DNA of 50,160 bases, from assembly GCA_030431935.1 (NCBI GenBank), contig JAUIIC010000002.1, positions 1-50,160 on the forward strand, given 5' to 3'. The notes under the pieces were generated by a model, which made no database searches, was not told where the DNA came from, and worked only from the letters and a program-made list of their open reading frames with translations. The translations under genes were made by a program, and so were the position numbers. This stretch comes from Alphaproteobacteria bacterium. GTDB lineage: Bacteria > Pseudomonadota > Alphaproteobacteria > Rhodobacterales > Rhodobacteraceae. Below, piece after piece: positions 9,239 to 17,845 of this stretch; within the stretch, counting starts at the first letter, position 1, and each line of letters begins with the position of its first letter.

Positions 9239-10834
9239 TCAGGCGGCGGGGCGAAGGCTGGCGCGGCGCGAGGTCATCCAGGCCTGAAGCGCCCGCACCT
9301 GGTCGTCGTCCAGCCTGAGCCCCAGTTTCGAGCGCCGCCAGAGCACGTCGTCGGCGGTGCGGGCATATTCGCGGTCCATGAGCCAGGCGACCTCGGCCCC
9401 GGTCAGGGTGGCGCCGAAGTCCTCTCCAAGGTCCTCGGGTCCGGTTGCGGTGCCGAGGATCTCGCGCGCCTCTGTCCCGTAGGCGCGGACGAGGCGCTTG
9501 GCCCAGCGTTCGGACAGGAAGGGATAGTCGGTGTGGAGGCCCGCGATCAGGCCGGGGACCCCATCGACGGGGAAATCGCCGCCGGGAAGTGGCACGCCGG
9601 CGGTCCATGCCGCGCCTGTCTTGGGGATCACGCCCGCGATCTTCGCCAGCGCGCTTTCGGCAAGGCGGCGGTAGGTGGTGATCTTGCCACCGTAGACGTT
9701 GAGCACGGGCGCGCCGCCGCTGTCGTCGAGCTTCAGCACGTAGTCGCGCGTGGCTGCCGTGGCCGAACTCGCGCCGTCGTCGTAGAGCGGCCGGACGCCG
9801 GAATAGGTCCAGACGATATCGTCACGGGTCACGGGCTGGCGGAAATACTCCGAGGCGAAGCGCAGGAGGTAGTCGCGCTCTGCCTCGGTGCAGGTGGGCG
9901 GCGTGGCGGGGTCGGCGTGTTCCTGGTCGGTGGTGCCGATCAGGGTAAAATCGGTCTCGTAGGGGATGGCGAAGATGATGCGCCCGTCGGTGCCCTGGAA
10001 GAAATAGCAGCGGTCGTGGTCGTAGAGCTTTCGGGTGACGATATGGCTGCCGCGCACCAGCCGCACGCCAGCGCTCGCGTTGCGGCCCAGCGCGCCGGTC
10101 AGGACCTGCGCCACCCACGGCCCGGCGGCGTTGACGAGCATCCGGGCGCGTCGGGTAAGTGTCTGGCCCGTCTCGGTATCTTCCAGCGTGACGTGCCAGA
10201 GCCCATCCTGCTGGCGCGCGCCGGTGACGCGCGTGCGGGTGAGGATCGTGGCGCCGCGCCGTTCGGCGTCGCGCGCGTTCAGCGCGACGAGGCGGGCGTC
10301 CTCGACCCAGCAGTCCGAGTATTCGTAGGCGGTGGCGAAGCGGTCCTGCAGGGGGTCTCCGGCAGGGTCGGCGCGCAGGTCGAGCGTGCGGGTGCCGGGC
10401 AGGATGCGGCGGCCGCCGAGGTGGTCGTAGAGAAACAGGCCCAGGCGGATCAGCCAGGCCGGGCGGCGGCCCTTCATCCAGGGCATCACGGTGGACAGAA
10501 GCCGCGAGGTGGGGGTTTCGCCGTCAAAGCGCATGGCCGGGTGCCAGGGCAGGACGAAGCGCATCGGCCAGCTGATGTGCGGCATGGCCCGAAGGAGCGT
10601 CTCGCGTTCCACAAGTGCCTCTCGCACAAGGCGAAATTCGAAATACTCGAGGTAGCGCAACCCGCCGTGGAACAGCTTGGTCGAGGCCGAGGAGGTGGCC
10701 TGCGCAAGGTCGCCCTGTTCCGCCAGCACGACCGAAAGACCGCGCCCGACGGCGTCGCGGGCGATGCCGCAGCCGTTGATGCCGCCGCCGATGACAAGGA
10801 GGTCGGTGAGCGGGGCGGGGTCGGCGGCGGGCAT
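9239..10834 (-). CDS. glpD: Aerobic glycerol-3-phosphate dehydrogenase
   Basis: A 531-residue FAD enzyme at the membrane that oxidises glycerol-3-phosphate to dihydroxyacetone phosphate and passes electrons to quinone. The FAD-binding motif [19 protein letters not shown] (14-32) and the family signature [18 protein letters not shown] are intact. The ATG at 10834 has a good AGGAG ribosome site 7 nt upstream; an in-frame ATG at 10870 lies inside the promoter region and is not preferred. It heads the glpD-glpK unit, with tandem 10-bp repeats upstream that are candidate GlpR sites. Confidence 0.95.
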   Translation of the reverse strand: MPAADPAPLTDLLVIGGGINGCGIARDAVGRGLSVVLAEQGDLAQATSSASTKLFHGGLRYLEYFEFRLVREALVERETLLRAMPHISWPMRFVLPWHPAMRFDGETPTSRLLSTVMPWMKGRRPAWLIRLGLFLYDHLGGRRILPGTRTLDLRADPAGDPLQDRFATAYEYSDCWVEDARLVALNARDAERRGATILTRTRVTGARQQDGLWHVTLEDTETGQTLTRRARMLVNAAGPWVAQVLTGALGRNASAGVRLVRGSHIVTRKLYDHDRCYFFQGTDGRIIFAIPYETDFTLIGTTDQEHADPATPPTCTEAERDYLLRFASEYFRQPVTRDDIVWTYSGVRPLYDDGASSATAATRDYVLKLDDSGGAPVLNVYGGKITTYRRLAESALAKIAGVIPKTGAAWTAGVPLPGGDFPVDGVPGLIAGLHTDYPFLSERWAKRLVRAYGTEAREILGTATGPEDLGEDFGATLTGAEVAWLMDREYARTADDVLWRRSKLGLRLDDDQVRALQAWMTSRRASLRPAA

Positions 10835-10892
10835 GGGAAAGCTCCTGCTGGTGTCGTGGAGACGAACCATTTATACCCGCGCTTTGTCAAGT

Positions 10893-10912
10893 TTTGTGTT
10901 CGTTTGTGTTCT
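10893..10912 (-). promoter_or_regulatory. Tandem decamer operator candidate upstream of glpD
   Basis: Two head-to-tail 10-bp units, TTTGTGTTCG and TTTGTGTTCT, sit about 60-80 bp before the glpD ATG. The 10-bp period puts both on one face of the helix, as expected for a DeoR-type repressor. Next to it, on the minus strand, are TTGACA and TATAAA, but only 9 bp apart, so they do not form one promoter. GlpR, encoded about 300 bp away, is the natural candidate to bind here. Confidence 0.55.
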
Positions 10913-10999
10913 TTTTTGGTGCGAACCCGCCGTGCAGGGGCTGTCGGCATCGCGTCGGCAAAACGTCTGCATGACGTCGGCGTCATTTCCGGAAGGGGG

Positions 11000-11068
11000 A
11001 ACGCGCCTTCGGGGCATCGAGCCCCTGCGGCGCGTGCCGCTGGCGGGAGTATTTGGGAACAGAAGAAG
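11000..11068 (+). repeat. Dispersed intergenic hairpin repeat, copy A
   Basis: Nested palindromes (CGCGCC ... GGCGCG outside, GGGGC-ATCGA-GCCCC inside) are followed by a conserved tail, gagtatttgggaacagaagaag in pieces 'gagtattt' and 'gaacagaagaag'. The same layout recurs at 24668-24738 and, inverted, at 24855-24920. I recall similar elements scattered between genes in Rhodobacteraceae. Confidence 0.75.
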
Positions 11069-11080
11069 GTGTGGCGGGGG

Positions 11081-11150
11081 GCCGGGTGGTGGCGCGGCGG
11101 GCCGGGAGGTGGCGGTGTGCGCCGGGTGGTGGCGGTGTGCGCCGGGGCGG
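11081..11150. repeat. Tandem 20-bp minisatellite downstream of glpR
   Basis: Three full 20-bp units and a half unit begin GCCGGG(T/A)GGT at 11081, 11101, 11121 and 11141. Units two and three differ at one base; the first diverges in its last six bases. It abuts the glpR stop codon (11152). Confidence 0.8.
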
Positions 11151-11151
11151 G

Positions 11152-11925
11152 TCAGGTCGCGGCGGGCGGGGCGAGGGTGACGGCGGTGCCCCAGTCGCGG
11201 CAGCGCGCGGCGAGGGCGGCGGGCAAGGGGCGGTCGGTGAAGAGCGTGCCGATCTCTGCCAGCGAGGCGATGCGGGCGGGTGCGGTGCGTTGCAGCTTGG
11301 AATGGTCGGCGACAAGGCAGCTGTGCCGGGCCTGGCGCAGGATGGTCTGGCTGACCGCCACCTCCTGGATGTCGTAGTCCAGGAGGTCGCCCTGGGTGTC
11401 GAGGGCCGAACAGCCGATCACGGCGATATCGACCTTGAACTGCTCGACGGTGCGCATGGTCAGGCTGCCCACCAGCCCGCCATCGGCGCGGCGCAGCGTG
11501 CCGCCGGCCACCACGATCTCTGCCCGCGGGTTGGCGACGAGGATGTTGGCCACGTTCAGGTTGTTGGTGACCACCAGCAGGTCGCGGTGGTCGAGGAGCG
11601 CGCGGGCCACGGCCTCGGTGCTGGTGCCGATGTTGAGAAAGACCGAGGCGCCGTCGGGGATCGTGGCGGCGCAGGCCCGCGCGATGGCGGTCTTGGCGTC
11701 TGCGTTCAACGCGCGGCGGTCGTCGTAGCCGATGTTGGACACGCCCGAGGGCAGGATCGCCCCGCCGTGGACCCGCTCCAGCCGCCCGGCCTCTGCCAGT
11801 TCGGCCAGGTCGCGGCGGATCGTCTGGCGGGTCACGCCGAAATGCGCGGCCAGCCCGTCGACGGTGACCTTGCCCCGGGTGCGGGCGATGTCGAGGATCT
11901 CGGGCTGGCGGAAGGTTTGCGTCAC
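11152..11925 (-). CDS. glpR: DeoR/GlpR-family transcriptional repressor
   Basis: A 257-residue DeoR-type regulator. A winged helix-turn-helix lies at residues 22-52 (LAAHFGVTRQTIRRDLAEL, then RVHGGA), followed by the sugar-phosphate-sensing domain with NIGTSTEAVARAL, VTNNLNVA and VIGCSALD. GlpR of this type represses glycerol genes and is released by glycerol-3-phosphate. Placement next to glpD and glpK supports the glp assignment over other DeoR paralogues. It starts 4 bp after the acyl-CoA synthetase stop, so the two are probably co-transcribed. Confidence 0.9.
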   Translation of the reverse strand: MTQTFRQPEILDIARTRGKVTVDGLAAHFGVTRQTIRRDLAELAEAGRLERVHGGAILPSGVSNIGYDDRRALNADAKTAIARACAATIPDGASVFLNIGTSTEAVARALLDHRDLLVVTNNLNVANILVANPRAEIVVAGGTLRRADGGLVGSLTMRTVEQFKVDIAVIGCSALDTQGDLLDYDIQEVAVSQTILRQARHSCLVADHSKLQRTAPARIASLAEIGTLFTDRPLPAALAARCRDWGTAVTLAPPAAT

Positions 11926-11929
11926 GCGG

Positions 11930-13825
11930 TCAGTCGGCCCATTCCCAGGGGCGGGTGAACTCTCCGAGCTTGTGCATCACCGCCTCGCGGTCGACGTCGC
12001 CGTTGGCGCGCACGCGCGCGACGAGACCGCGTTTCTTGTCCTCGACCACGTCGACCACCTCTGCCGCCAGATCGGCGCGGTGGAGGGCGGCGTTGTAGAC
12101 GCGCATGATCGCGCGCTTGCGCAGGTCGGGCTTGAACACCTTGCCCACCGCGGTCTTGGGCAGCTCGTCGAGGATTTCGAGATGCTTGGGATGGGCGGCG
12201 TGTTCGTGGATGCGGCCGCGGGCGAATTTCAGAAGCTCGGCGCTGTCGGCGTCGGCGCCCTCGACCAGTTCCACGTAGACGCAGGGCAGTTCGCCGGCGA
12301 AGGCGTCGGGCTGGCCGATGGCGCCGGCGAAGGCGACGGACTGGTGCGCCAGGAGCGCCTCTTCGATCTCTGCCGGGTCGATGTTGTGGCCGCCGCGGAT
12401 GATGAGATCCTTGGCCCGGCCCGTGATCCAGAGATAGCCGTCGGCGTCGAGACGCCCGAGGTCGCCGGTGCGCAGGAAACGCTCTTCGGCGAACAGGCCG
12501 ATGTTCTTGTCGGAGTCGGTATAGGTGCGGCCCGGAAAGACGCCGGGGTTCGACACGCAGATCTCGCCGATCTCGTCCACCGCGCATTCGCGGGTGATCG
12601 AGCCGTCGGGTTCGCAATGCAGGATGCGCACGTCTGTGTGGGGAAACGGGATGCCGACCGAGCCGATCTTCTTGGCGCCCTCGGGCGGGTTGCAGGAGAC
12701 GAGGCAGGTCGCCTCGGTCAGGCCGTAGCCCTCGACGATGGTGACGCCGGTGGCCTTCTCGAACCGGTTGTAAAGCTCGACCGGCAGCGGGGCCGATCCC
12801 GAGAAGGCGAGGTGCAGCGACGAGATGTCGGCATCGACCTTGCGCTGCATCAGTGCGGCGATGGCGGTGGGCACGGTGATGACGAAGCTGACCTTCCAGC
12901 GTTCGATCAGCTTCCAGAAGTTGTCGAAGACGCCGGCGCCGCGATAGCCCTGCGGCGTGGGAAACACCACGTGCGCGCCCGAGGAGAGCGCGGCGTTCAG
13001 CACCACCACGGCGGCGAAGACGTGGAACAGCGGCAAGGGGCAGATCAGCGTGTCGGTCTCGGTGAACAGCAGGCGCTGGCCCAGCCAGCCGTTGTAGACC
13101 TGGCCCGAGTAGCGCTGCTGCGCGACCTTGGGCATGCCGGTGGTGCCGCCGGTGTGGAAATAGGCGCAGATCCGGTCGCCGTCGCTGTCGGGGAAGTCGA
13201 GCCGGGTGTTCTGGCGCGCGAGTTCCTTCATGAAGTTCAGGACGCGGGCCTTGTGGCGCACCGTGGTCTTGGGGCGCACCAGCGGCACGATCCAGGACTT
13301 GGGCGGCGTGAGGTAGCGCAGGAGGTCGACCTCGAGCACGGTTTCCACGTCGGGCGCCATCGCCACGGCGTCGGCGGTCTTCTGAGACACGTCCGTCTTG
13401 GGAAAGCCGCGCAGGGTGACGACGACGCGGGCGCCGGTCTCGCGCAGGATGGCGGCGATCTGTTCGGCGTCGAGCAGCGGGTTGATCGGGTTCACGATGC
13501 CCGCGATCGAGCCGCCGAGCAGGGTGAAGAGCGTTTCGTTGCAGTTGGGCAGGACGAAGGCGACCACATCCTTCTCGCCGATGCCGAGCGAGCGGAAGAG
13601 GTTGGCGGCCTGCACGCAGCGGTCGTGAAAATCCTGCCAGGTGAGGGTTTCGGCCTTGTCGTCGGGGCCCGAGAAGAGCTGAAAACTCATCGCGTTGCGG
13701 GAACCGAATTTCTGGGTGGTGCGCGACAGAAGGCCGTAGATCGTTTCGGGGACGTCGCGGTCGTCCCAGGGCATCTCGTTCTGGATCGCGTTTCGGTCGG
13801 CGACCGAGGCGAAATTTCCTACCAT
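11930..13825 (-). CDS. Acyl-CoA synthetase (AMP-forming)
   Basis: A 631-residue adenylate-forming enzyme that activates a carboxylic acid with ATP and joins it to CoA. Motifs are the P-loop-like TGGTTGMPK (225-233), GYGLTEATC, the hinge GDLGRLDADGYLWITGRAKDLI (in pieces) and the catalytic lysine in LPKTAVGKVFKP near the C-terminus. The start at 13825 has a strong GGAGG ribosome site; the frame extends to 13867 without one. Its substrate is not predictable from sequence, though medium- to long-chain fatty acids are common for this size class. Translational proximity to glpR is unusual and links lipid or acyl activation with glycerol control. Confidence 0.88.
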   Translation of the reverse strand: MVGNFASVADRNAIQNEMPWDDRDVPETIYGLLSRTTQKFGSRNAMSFQLFSGPDDKAETLTWQDFHDRCVQAANLFRSLGIGEKDVVAFVLPNCNETLFTLLGGSIAGIVNPINPLLDAEQIAAILRETGARVVVTLRGFPKTDVSQKTADAVAMAPDVETVLEVDLLRYLTPPKSWIVPLVRPKTTVRHKARVLNFMKELARQNTRLDFPDSDGDRICAYFHTGGTTGMPKVAQQRYSGQVYNGWLGQRLLFTETDTLICPLPLFHVFAAVVVLNAALSSGAHVVFPTPQGYRGAGVFDNFWKLIERWKVSFVITVPTAIAALMQRKVDADISSLHLAFSGSAPLPVELYNRFEKATGVTIVEGYGLTEATCLVSCNPPEGAKKIGSVGIPFPHTDVRILHCEPDGSITRECAVDEIGEICVSNPGVFPGRTYTDSDKNIGLFAEERFLRTGDLGRLDADGYLWITGRAKDLIIRGGHNIDPAEIEEALLAHQSVAFAGAIGQPDAFAGELPCVYVELVEGADADSAELLKFARGRIHEHAAHPKHLEILDELPKTAVGKVFKPDLRKRAIMRVYNAALHRADLAAEVVDVVEDKKRGLVARVRANGDVDREAVMHKLGEFTRPWEWAD

Positions 13826-13930
13826 TGGCGGTTCTCCTCCCCGAGGCCCTGTGCCGGGCCTTCGCAATTCCGTTCAAGATGGGTTCAAACGGGGCGCTGG
13901 GCAAGGTTGCCGTTGCGGCGGGGGGGCCGA

Positions 13931-15718
13931 TTACTCGGCCGCGAGGCCCTCGGTGAACTGAAGTTGCGCCAGGCGGGCATAGAGGCCGCCTTCGGCGACA
14001 AGCTCTGCGTGTGTGCCTTCGGCGACGATGCGGCCGGCCTCGAACACCAGGATGCGGTCGGCCTTCTTCACGGTGGCAAGCCGGTGGGCGACGATGAGCG
14101 TGGTGCGGTCGGCGGACAGGCGTTCGACGGCCTGCTGCACCGCGCGTTCGCTTTCGGCGTCGAGCGCGCTTGTCGCCTCGTCCAGGAGCAGCACCGGCGC
14201 GTCGCGCAGGATCGCGCGGGCGATGGCGATGCGCTGTTTCTGGCCACCCGACAGCATGACGCCGCGTTCGCCCACGTAGGTGTCGTAGCCGTCGGGCAGG
14301 TCGGACAGGAAATCATGCGCGGCGGCGGCGCGGGCGGCGGCCTGGACCTCTTCGTCGCTGGCGCCGGGGCGGCCGAAGCGGATGTTCTCGCGTGCGGTGT
14401 CGGCGAAGATCACCGGGTCCTGCGGCACCAGCGCGATGGCGCGGCGGAAGTCGTCGCGGGCCATGTCGCGCAGGTCGGTCCCGTCGAGCCGGATCACCCC
14501 CGACGTGGGATCGTAGAAGCGCAGCAGAAGCTGCATGATGGTGGACTTGCCGGCACCGGACGGACCCACCAGCGCGACGGTCTCGCCGGGCTGGATCGTC
14601 ACGGATATGCCGTGCAGCGCGGTCTGGCCGGGCCGCGCGGGATAGCTGAAGGTGACCTCGTCGAACTCGATCCGGCCCTCGGCCCGGCCCGGCAGCGCGC
14701 GGGGGCTGGCGGGGTCCTTGACGCTGTCTTCGGTGTTCAGAAGCTCTACCAGCCGTTCGGTGGCGCCGGCGGCGCGCTGAAGCTCTCCCCAGATTTCCGA
14801 CAGGGCGGCGACGCCACCCGCGACCATGATCGCGTAGATGACGAACTGCACCAGCTCGCCCACGCTCATCAGGTCGGCGCGCACGTCGCGGGCGCCGACC
14901 CAGAGCACGCCGACGATGCCCGAGAACACCAGCGCGATGATGATGACGGTCATCGCGGCGCGGGTGGCGACCCGGCGCTTGGCGCTGTTGAAGCTTTCCT
15001 CGGTCACATCGGCGAAGCGGCGGCGGGACACGCCTTCGTTGGTGAAGGCTTGCACCGCCTGCACCGATGTCAGCGCCTCGGAGGCGTTGCCCGAGGAGGC
15101 GGCGATCCAGTCCTGGTTCTCGCGGCTCAGCTTGCGCAGGCGGCGGCCCAGCACGATGATCGGCACGATGACGGCGGGCACGATCAGCAGCACGAGGCCG
15201 GTCAGCTTGGCCGAGGTCAGCATCATCAGCACCAGCCCGCCGATCAGGATCAGCAGGTTCCTGAGCGCGATCGAGATGGACGACCCGATGACCGACAGCA
15301 GAAGCGTGGTGTCGGTGGTGATCCGGCTGAGCACCTCGCCGGTCATGATGCGTTCGTAGAAGCTGGGGCTCATCCCGATGACGCGGTCGAAGACGGCCTT
15401 GCGGATGTCGGCCACGACCCGCTCGCCCAGCCGCGTCACGAGGTAATAGCGCGTGCCGCTGCCCAGTGCGAAGAGCGCGGCGATGGCCAGGGCCGCAAGG
15501 AAGTAGCTGTCGAGCAGCCCTTCTGCCGAGGTTTCGAACCCGTCGACCACGCGGCGCACGGCCAGCGGCAGGGCCAGCGACACCACGGCCGTCACGATCA
15601 GCGCAAGGATCGCGGCGGTGAGCAGCGCCCGGTAGGGCCGCAGGAAGGGCCAGAGCTGGCGCAGCGCGCCGAGGTCGCGCGATTTCTGACGCTCTTCGTT
15701 CTTGGTCGGTTCGGCCAT
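13931..15718 (-). CDS. ABC exporter, MsbA-like half-transporter (TM-NBD fusion)
   Basis: A 595-residue half-transporter. Six membrane helices span roughly residues 28-310, followed by a nucleotide-binding domain with Walker A GPSGAGKS (385-392), Q-loop VPQDP (431-435), signature LSGGQ (489-493), Walker B VLLLDE (509-514) and switch His545. It would work as a homodimer in the inner membrane, exporting lipids, lipid-linked glycans or drugs. The ATG at 15718 begins MAEPTKNEER and gives the usual length; the longer open frame upstream has no homology. It stands alone on the minus strand, 105 bp past the acyl-CoA synthetase start. Confidence 0.9.
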   Translation of the reverse strand: MAEPTKNEERQKSRDLGALRQLWPFLRPYRALLTAAILALIVTAVVSLALPLAVRRVVDGFETSAEGLLDSYFLAALAIAALFALGSGTRYYLVTRLGERVVADIRKAVFDRVIGMSPSFYERIMTGEVLSRITTDTTLLLSVIGSSISIALRNLLILIGGLVLMMLTSAKLTGLVLLIVPAVIVPIIVLGRRLRKLSRENQDWIAASSGNASEALTSVQAVQAFTNEGVSRRRFADVTEESFNSAKRRVATRAAMTVIIIALVFSGIVGVLWVGARDVRADLMSVGELVQFVIYAIMVAGGVAALSEIWGELQRAAGATERLVELLNTEDSVKDPASPRALPGRAEGRIEFDEVTFSYPARPGQTALHGISVTIQPGETVALVGPSGAGKSTIMQLLLRFYDPTSGVIRLDGTDLRDMARDDFRRAIALVPQDPVIFADTARENIRFGRPGASDEEVQAAARAAAAHDFLSDLPDGYDTYVGERGVMLSGGQKQRIAIARAILRDAPVLLLDEATSALDAESERAVQQAVERLSADRTTLIVAHRLATVKKADRILVFEAGRIVAEGTHAELVAEGGLYARLAQLQFTEGLAAE

Positions 15719-16241
15719 GCGGTATCCTGTTGCTGGCGGACGGGATACCCGAGCATGCAATGGGCGGCAAGACAGAGGGTTCTGCGGCAAATGGTGGCCG
15801 GGTTTATCGGTGCCTTGTGGTGTCCGGGTGGAGGACGCCTCGCGCGGAGCAGCCGCCGCAAGCAGACCGGGCAGCGGATGGCGGTGCCCATCTGGTGCCC
15901 CGTGTTGGGGTGATGCCCTTGCGCGGGTCGGGCGGAGAGTCCCCGCCCGGAACAGCCGCGAAGCGGCCCGGGCAGCGGATGGCCGCCCGGACGGCCAGCC
16001 GCTTTGGGGACGTTTGCGCGGGGGTGGAGGTCGTCCGGACTTGGGCGGGATAAAGTGAAGACCTCGGGCGTTGGAGGCGGCTGACCGCGGCCATCCGCGG
16101 CCCTTTGTTGCGATCGGGCCCGGCGTGGTCCGCACCGGGACATCCCGTCCCGGGCATCCGCGCCGGCCGCCGTCCATGGGCCTGCTTGCCTCGACGGGAC
16201 GCTGGGCCTAGCCTGCCGGGGTTTTCAAGGGAGGCGAGGCG
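15719..16241. other. 523-bp non-coding gap with a long-spaced direct repeat
   Basis: No frame here looks like a gene. A 16-bp perfect direct repeat, CCGGGCAGCGGATGGC, occurs at 15867-15882 and 15968-15983 inside longer imperfect copies (about 15847-15890 and 15949-15990) spaced 101 bp apart. GC-rich small palindromes (CCGCGG twice near 16090) follow. It separates the divergent ABC exporter and creatininase genes, so promoters for both must lie here, but none is obvious. Confidence 0.45.
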
Positions 16242-17057
16242 ATGGCAGAGGTGGACTGGGCGCGGATGAAGGCGCATGAATTGCGCGCGCTGGCAGAGGC
16301 GGGTGCGGTGGTGATCCTGCCCATCGCCTCGATCGAGCAGCACGGCCCGCATCTGCCGGTGATGACCGACACCCGGCTGGGGCAGGAGGTGGCGCTGCGG
16401 GCGGCGCGCAAGGCGCAGGCGGTGCGGCCCGTGGTGGTGGCGCCCGTCGTCTGGTCCGGCCTGTCGGAGCATCACATGCCCTATGGCGGCACCCTGACCG
16501 TCAGCCACGCCACGTTCCGCGCGCTGATCCGCGACCTGGTCGAGGCGATCGCGCGGCACGGGTTCCGCGATATCCTCATCTCCAACAGCCACGGCGGCAA
16601 CATCGTGGCGATGAAGCAGATCTGCGACGAGTTGTCCGAACAGGTGGACGCGACGCTGGTGGGCGTGACCTACGTGATGGAGGCCGCCCGCGCCTATGCC
16701 GACATCCTGGAGGATCAGCCCTTCATCATGCATGCCTGCGAGGGAGAGACGGCGATGATGATGGTCTGCGAGCCCGACCTGGTGGACGCGTCGGACCTGG
16801 CGTCGCTGGCGGACGGGATGCGCGAGGGGCCGGATTTCCTGTCGGCGGGCAAGACGGCCTATCGCTGGCGGCCCTTCACGCACATGACGGGCAACGGCGT
16901 GGCGGGGAACCCGGCGCGGGCCAATGCCGGCAAGGGAGAACTGATGCTGGAGGCGGGCGCCGAGGCGCTGGCGCAGCTGATCGTGGACCCCGCCACATGG
17001 GCCCCGCCCGTGGACCGGCGCGGTGAGGGCACCGGCGGGGTGCCCTTCCGGCGCTAG
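16242..17057 (+). CDS. Creatininase-family amidohydrolase
   Basis: A 271-residue metal-dependent hydrolase. The signature ASIEQHGPHLPVMTDTRLG (29-47) provides Glu32, His34 and Asp43; SNSHGGN has His117; and HACEGET (164-170) supplies the last acidic ligands. The family opens cyclic amides or formamides (creatinine, FAPy and related compounds). A good ribosome site (AAGGGAGG) precedes the ATG. The gene ends convergently with the alpha/beta hydrolase, sharing stop-codon bases (17054-17057). With the hydrolase and flavin monooxygenase next door, it may act on a small nitrogenous substrate; the real substrate is unknown. Confidence 0.88.
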   Translation: MAEVDWARMKAHELRALAEAGAVVILPIASIEQHGPHLPVMTDTRLGQEVALRAARKAQAVRPVVVAPVVWSGLSEHHMPYGGTLTVSHATFRALIRDLVEAIARHGFRDILISNSHGGNIVAMKQICDELSEQVDATLVGVTYVMEAARAYADILEDQPFIMHACEGETAMMMVCEPDLVDASDLASLADGMREGPDFLSAGKTAYRWRPFTHMTGNGVAGNPARANAGKGELMLEAGAEALAQLIVDPATWAPPVDRRGEGTGGVPFRR

Positions 17058-17845
17058 AGACCCAGGAAGCCCGCGACGGCTGCGGTGAAGGCCGCGGGTG
17101 CGTTCAGGTTGGCGACATGGGCGGCGCCGGGGATCTCTGTATAGGTGCCGCCCGGCGTGGCGGCGGCCATGGCGCGCATGACCTCGGGGGGCGCGCCCTT
17201 GTCCTCTGACCCGCCGACAAAGAAGATCGGCGCGCGGGCCTCGCCCAGGTGGCGCAGGTAGTCGAGCCCCTTGAGCGCGTGGCAGCAGGCGATGTAGCCC
17301 GCCGGATCGTTCGACAGCACCATCTCGCGGATGCGGGCGGTGGCGTCGGGGTTGGCGGTGCGCCAGTCCCCGGTCAGCCAGCTGGCCAGCGTGGCGTCGG
17401 CGATGGCCTCCAGCCCGCCCGCCTGCACCCGGGCGATGCGCTCGTCCCACATGGTCTGGACCGGGGGCGGCGCGTCGGCGCGGCCATCGGCGCAGACGAC
17501 GCGGGTGATACGGTCGGCGTGGTGGATGGACAGGCCCATGCCGGTCATCCCGCCCATGGACAGGCCCATGAAGGCCGCCGTTTCGATGCCGAAATGGTCC
17601 ATCAGCGCGATCAGGTCACCCGTCAGGTCGGAAAAGCCGTAAGGGCCGGGGGGCGTGTCGCTGCCGCCGTGGCCGCGTGTGTCGTAACGCAGGACGCGGT
17701 AGCGCGCGGTCAGCGCGTCGATCTGCGGGTCCCACATCGCCAGCGTCGCGCCCAGCGAGTTCGACAGGATCAGCCAGGGCGCATCGGCGGGGCCGTCGAC
17801 GCGGGTGTTGAGCGTGACACCCCCGGCCAGCGTGGCGCGGGTCAC
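17054..17845 (-). CDS. Alpha/beta hydrolase, 3-oxoadipate enol-lactonase-like
   Basis: A 263-residue alpha/beta hydrolase. The nucleophile elbow GLSMGG has Ser96. The oxyanion region SNSLG (28-32), the Asp in VGGSEDKGAP and the His in GAAHVAN near the C-terminus complete the triad. The arrangement resembles PcaD-type enol-lactonases, but that alone does not fix the substrate. The start is the GTG at 17845, which overlaps the TGA of the upstream monooxygenase (GTGA); there is no ATG near the conserved N-terminus. Tight coupling suggests it hydrolyses the monooxygenase product. Confidence 0.85.
   Translation of the reverse strand: MTRATLAGGVTLNTRVDGPADAPWLILSNSLGATLAMWDPQIDALTARYRVLRYDTRGHGGSDTPPGPYGFSDLTGDLIALMDHFGIETAAFMGLSMGGMTGMGLSIHHADRITRVVCADGRADAPPPVQTMWDERIARVQAGGLEAIADATLASWLTGDWRTANPDATARIREMVLSNDPAGYIACCHALKGLDYLRHLGEARAPIFFVGGSEDKGAPPEVMRAMAAATPGGTYTEIPGAAHVANLNAPAAFTAAVAGFLGL

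Noticed and set aside
11732-15913. A 1393-codon open frame on the plus strand
   Set aside because: It lies antisense to the acyl-CoA synthetase and ABC exporter, which both have complete family motifs. Its translation is low-complexity Gly/His/Gln/Asp-rich and typical of the shadow of GC-rich genes.
15598-16177. N-terminal extension of the ABC exporter or a small gene in the 15.7-16.2 kb gap
   Set aside because: Frames there lack ribosome sites and show Arg/Pro/Gly-rich composition; the exporter has a normal length from 15718.
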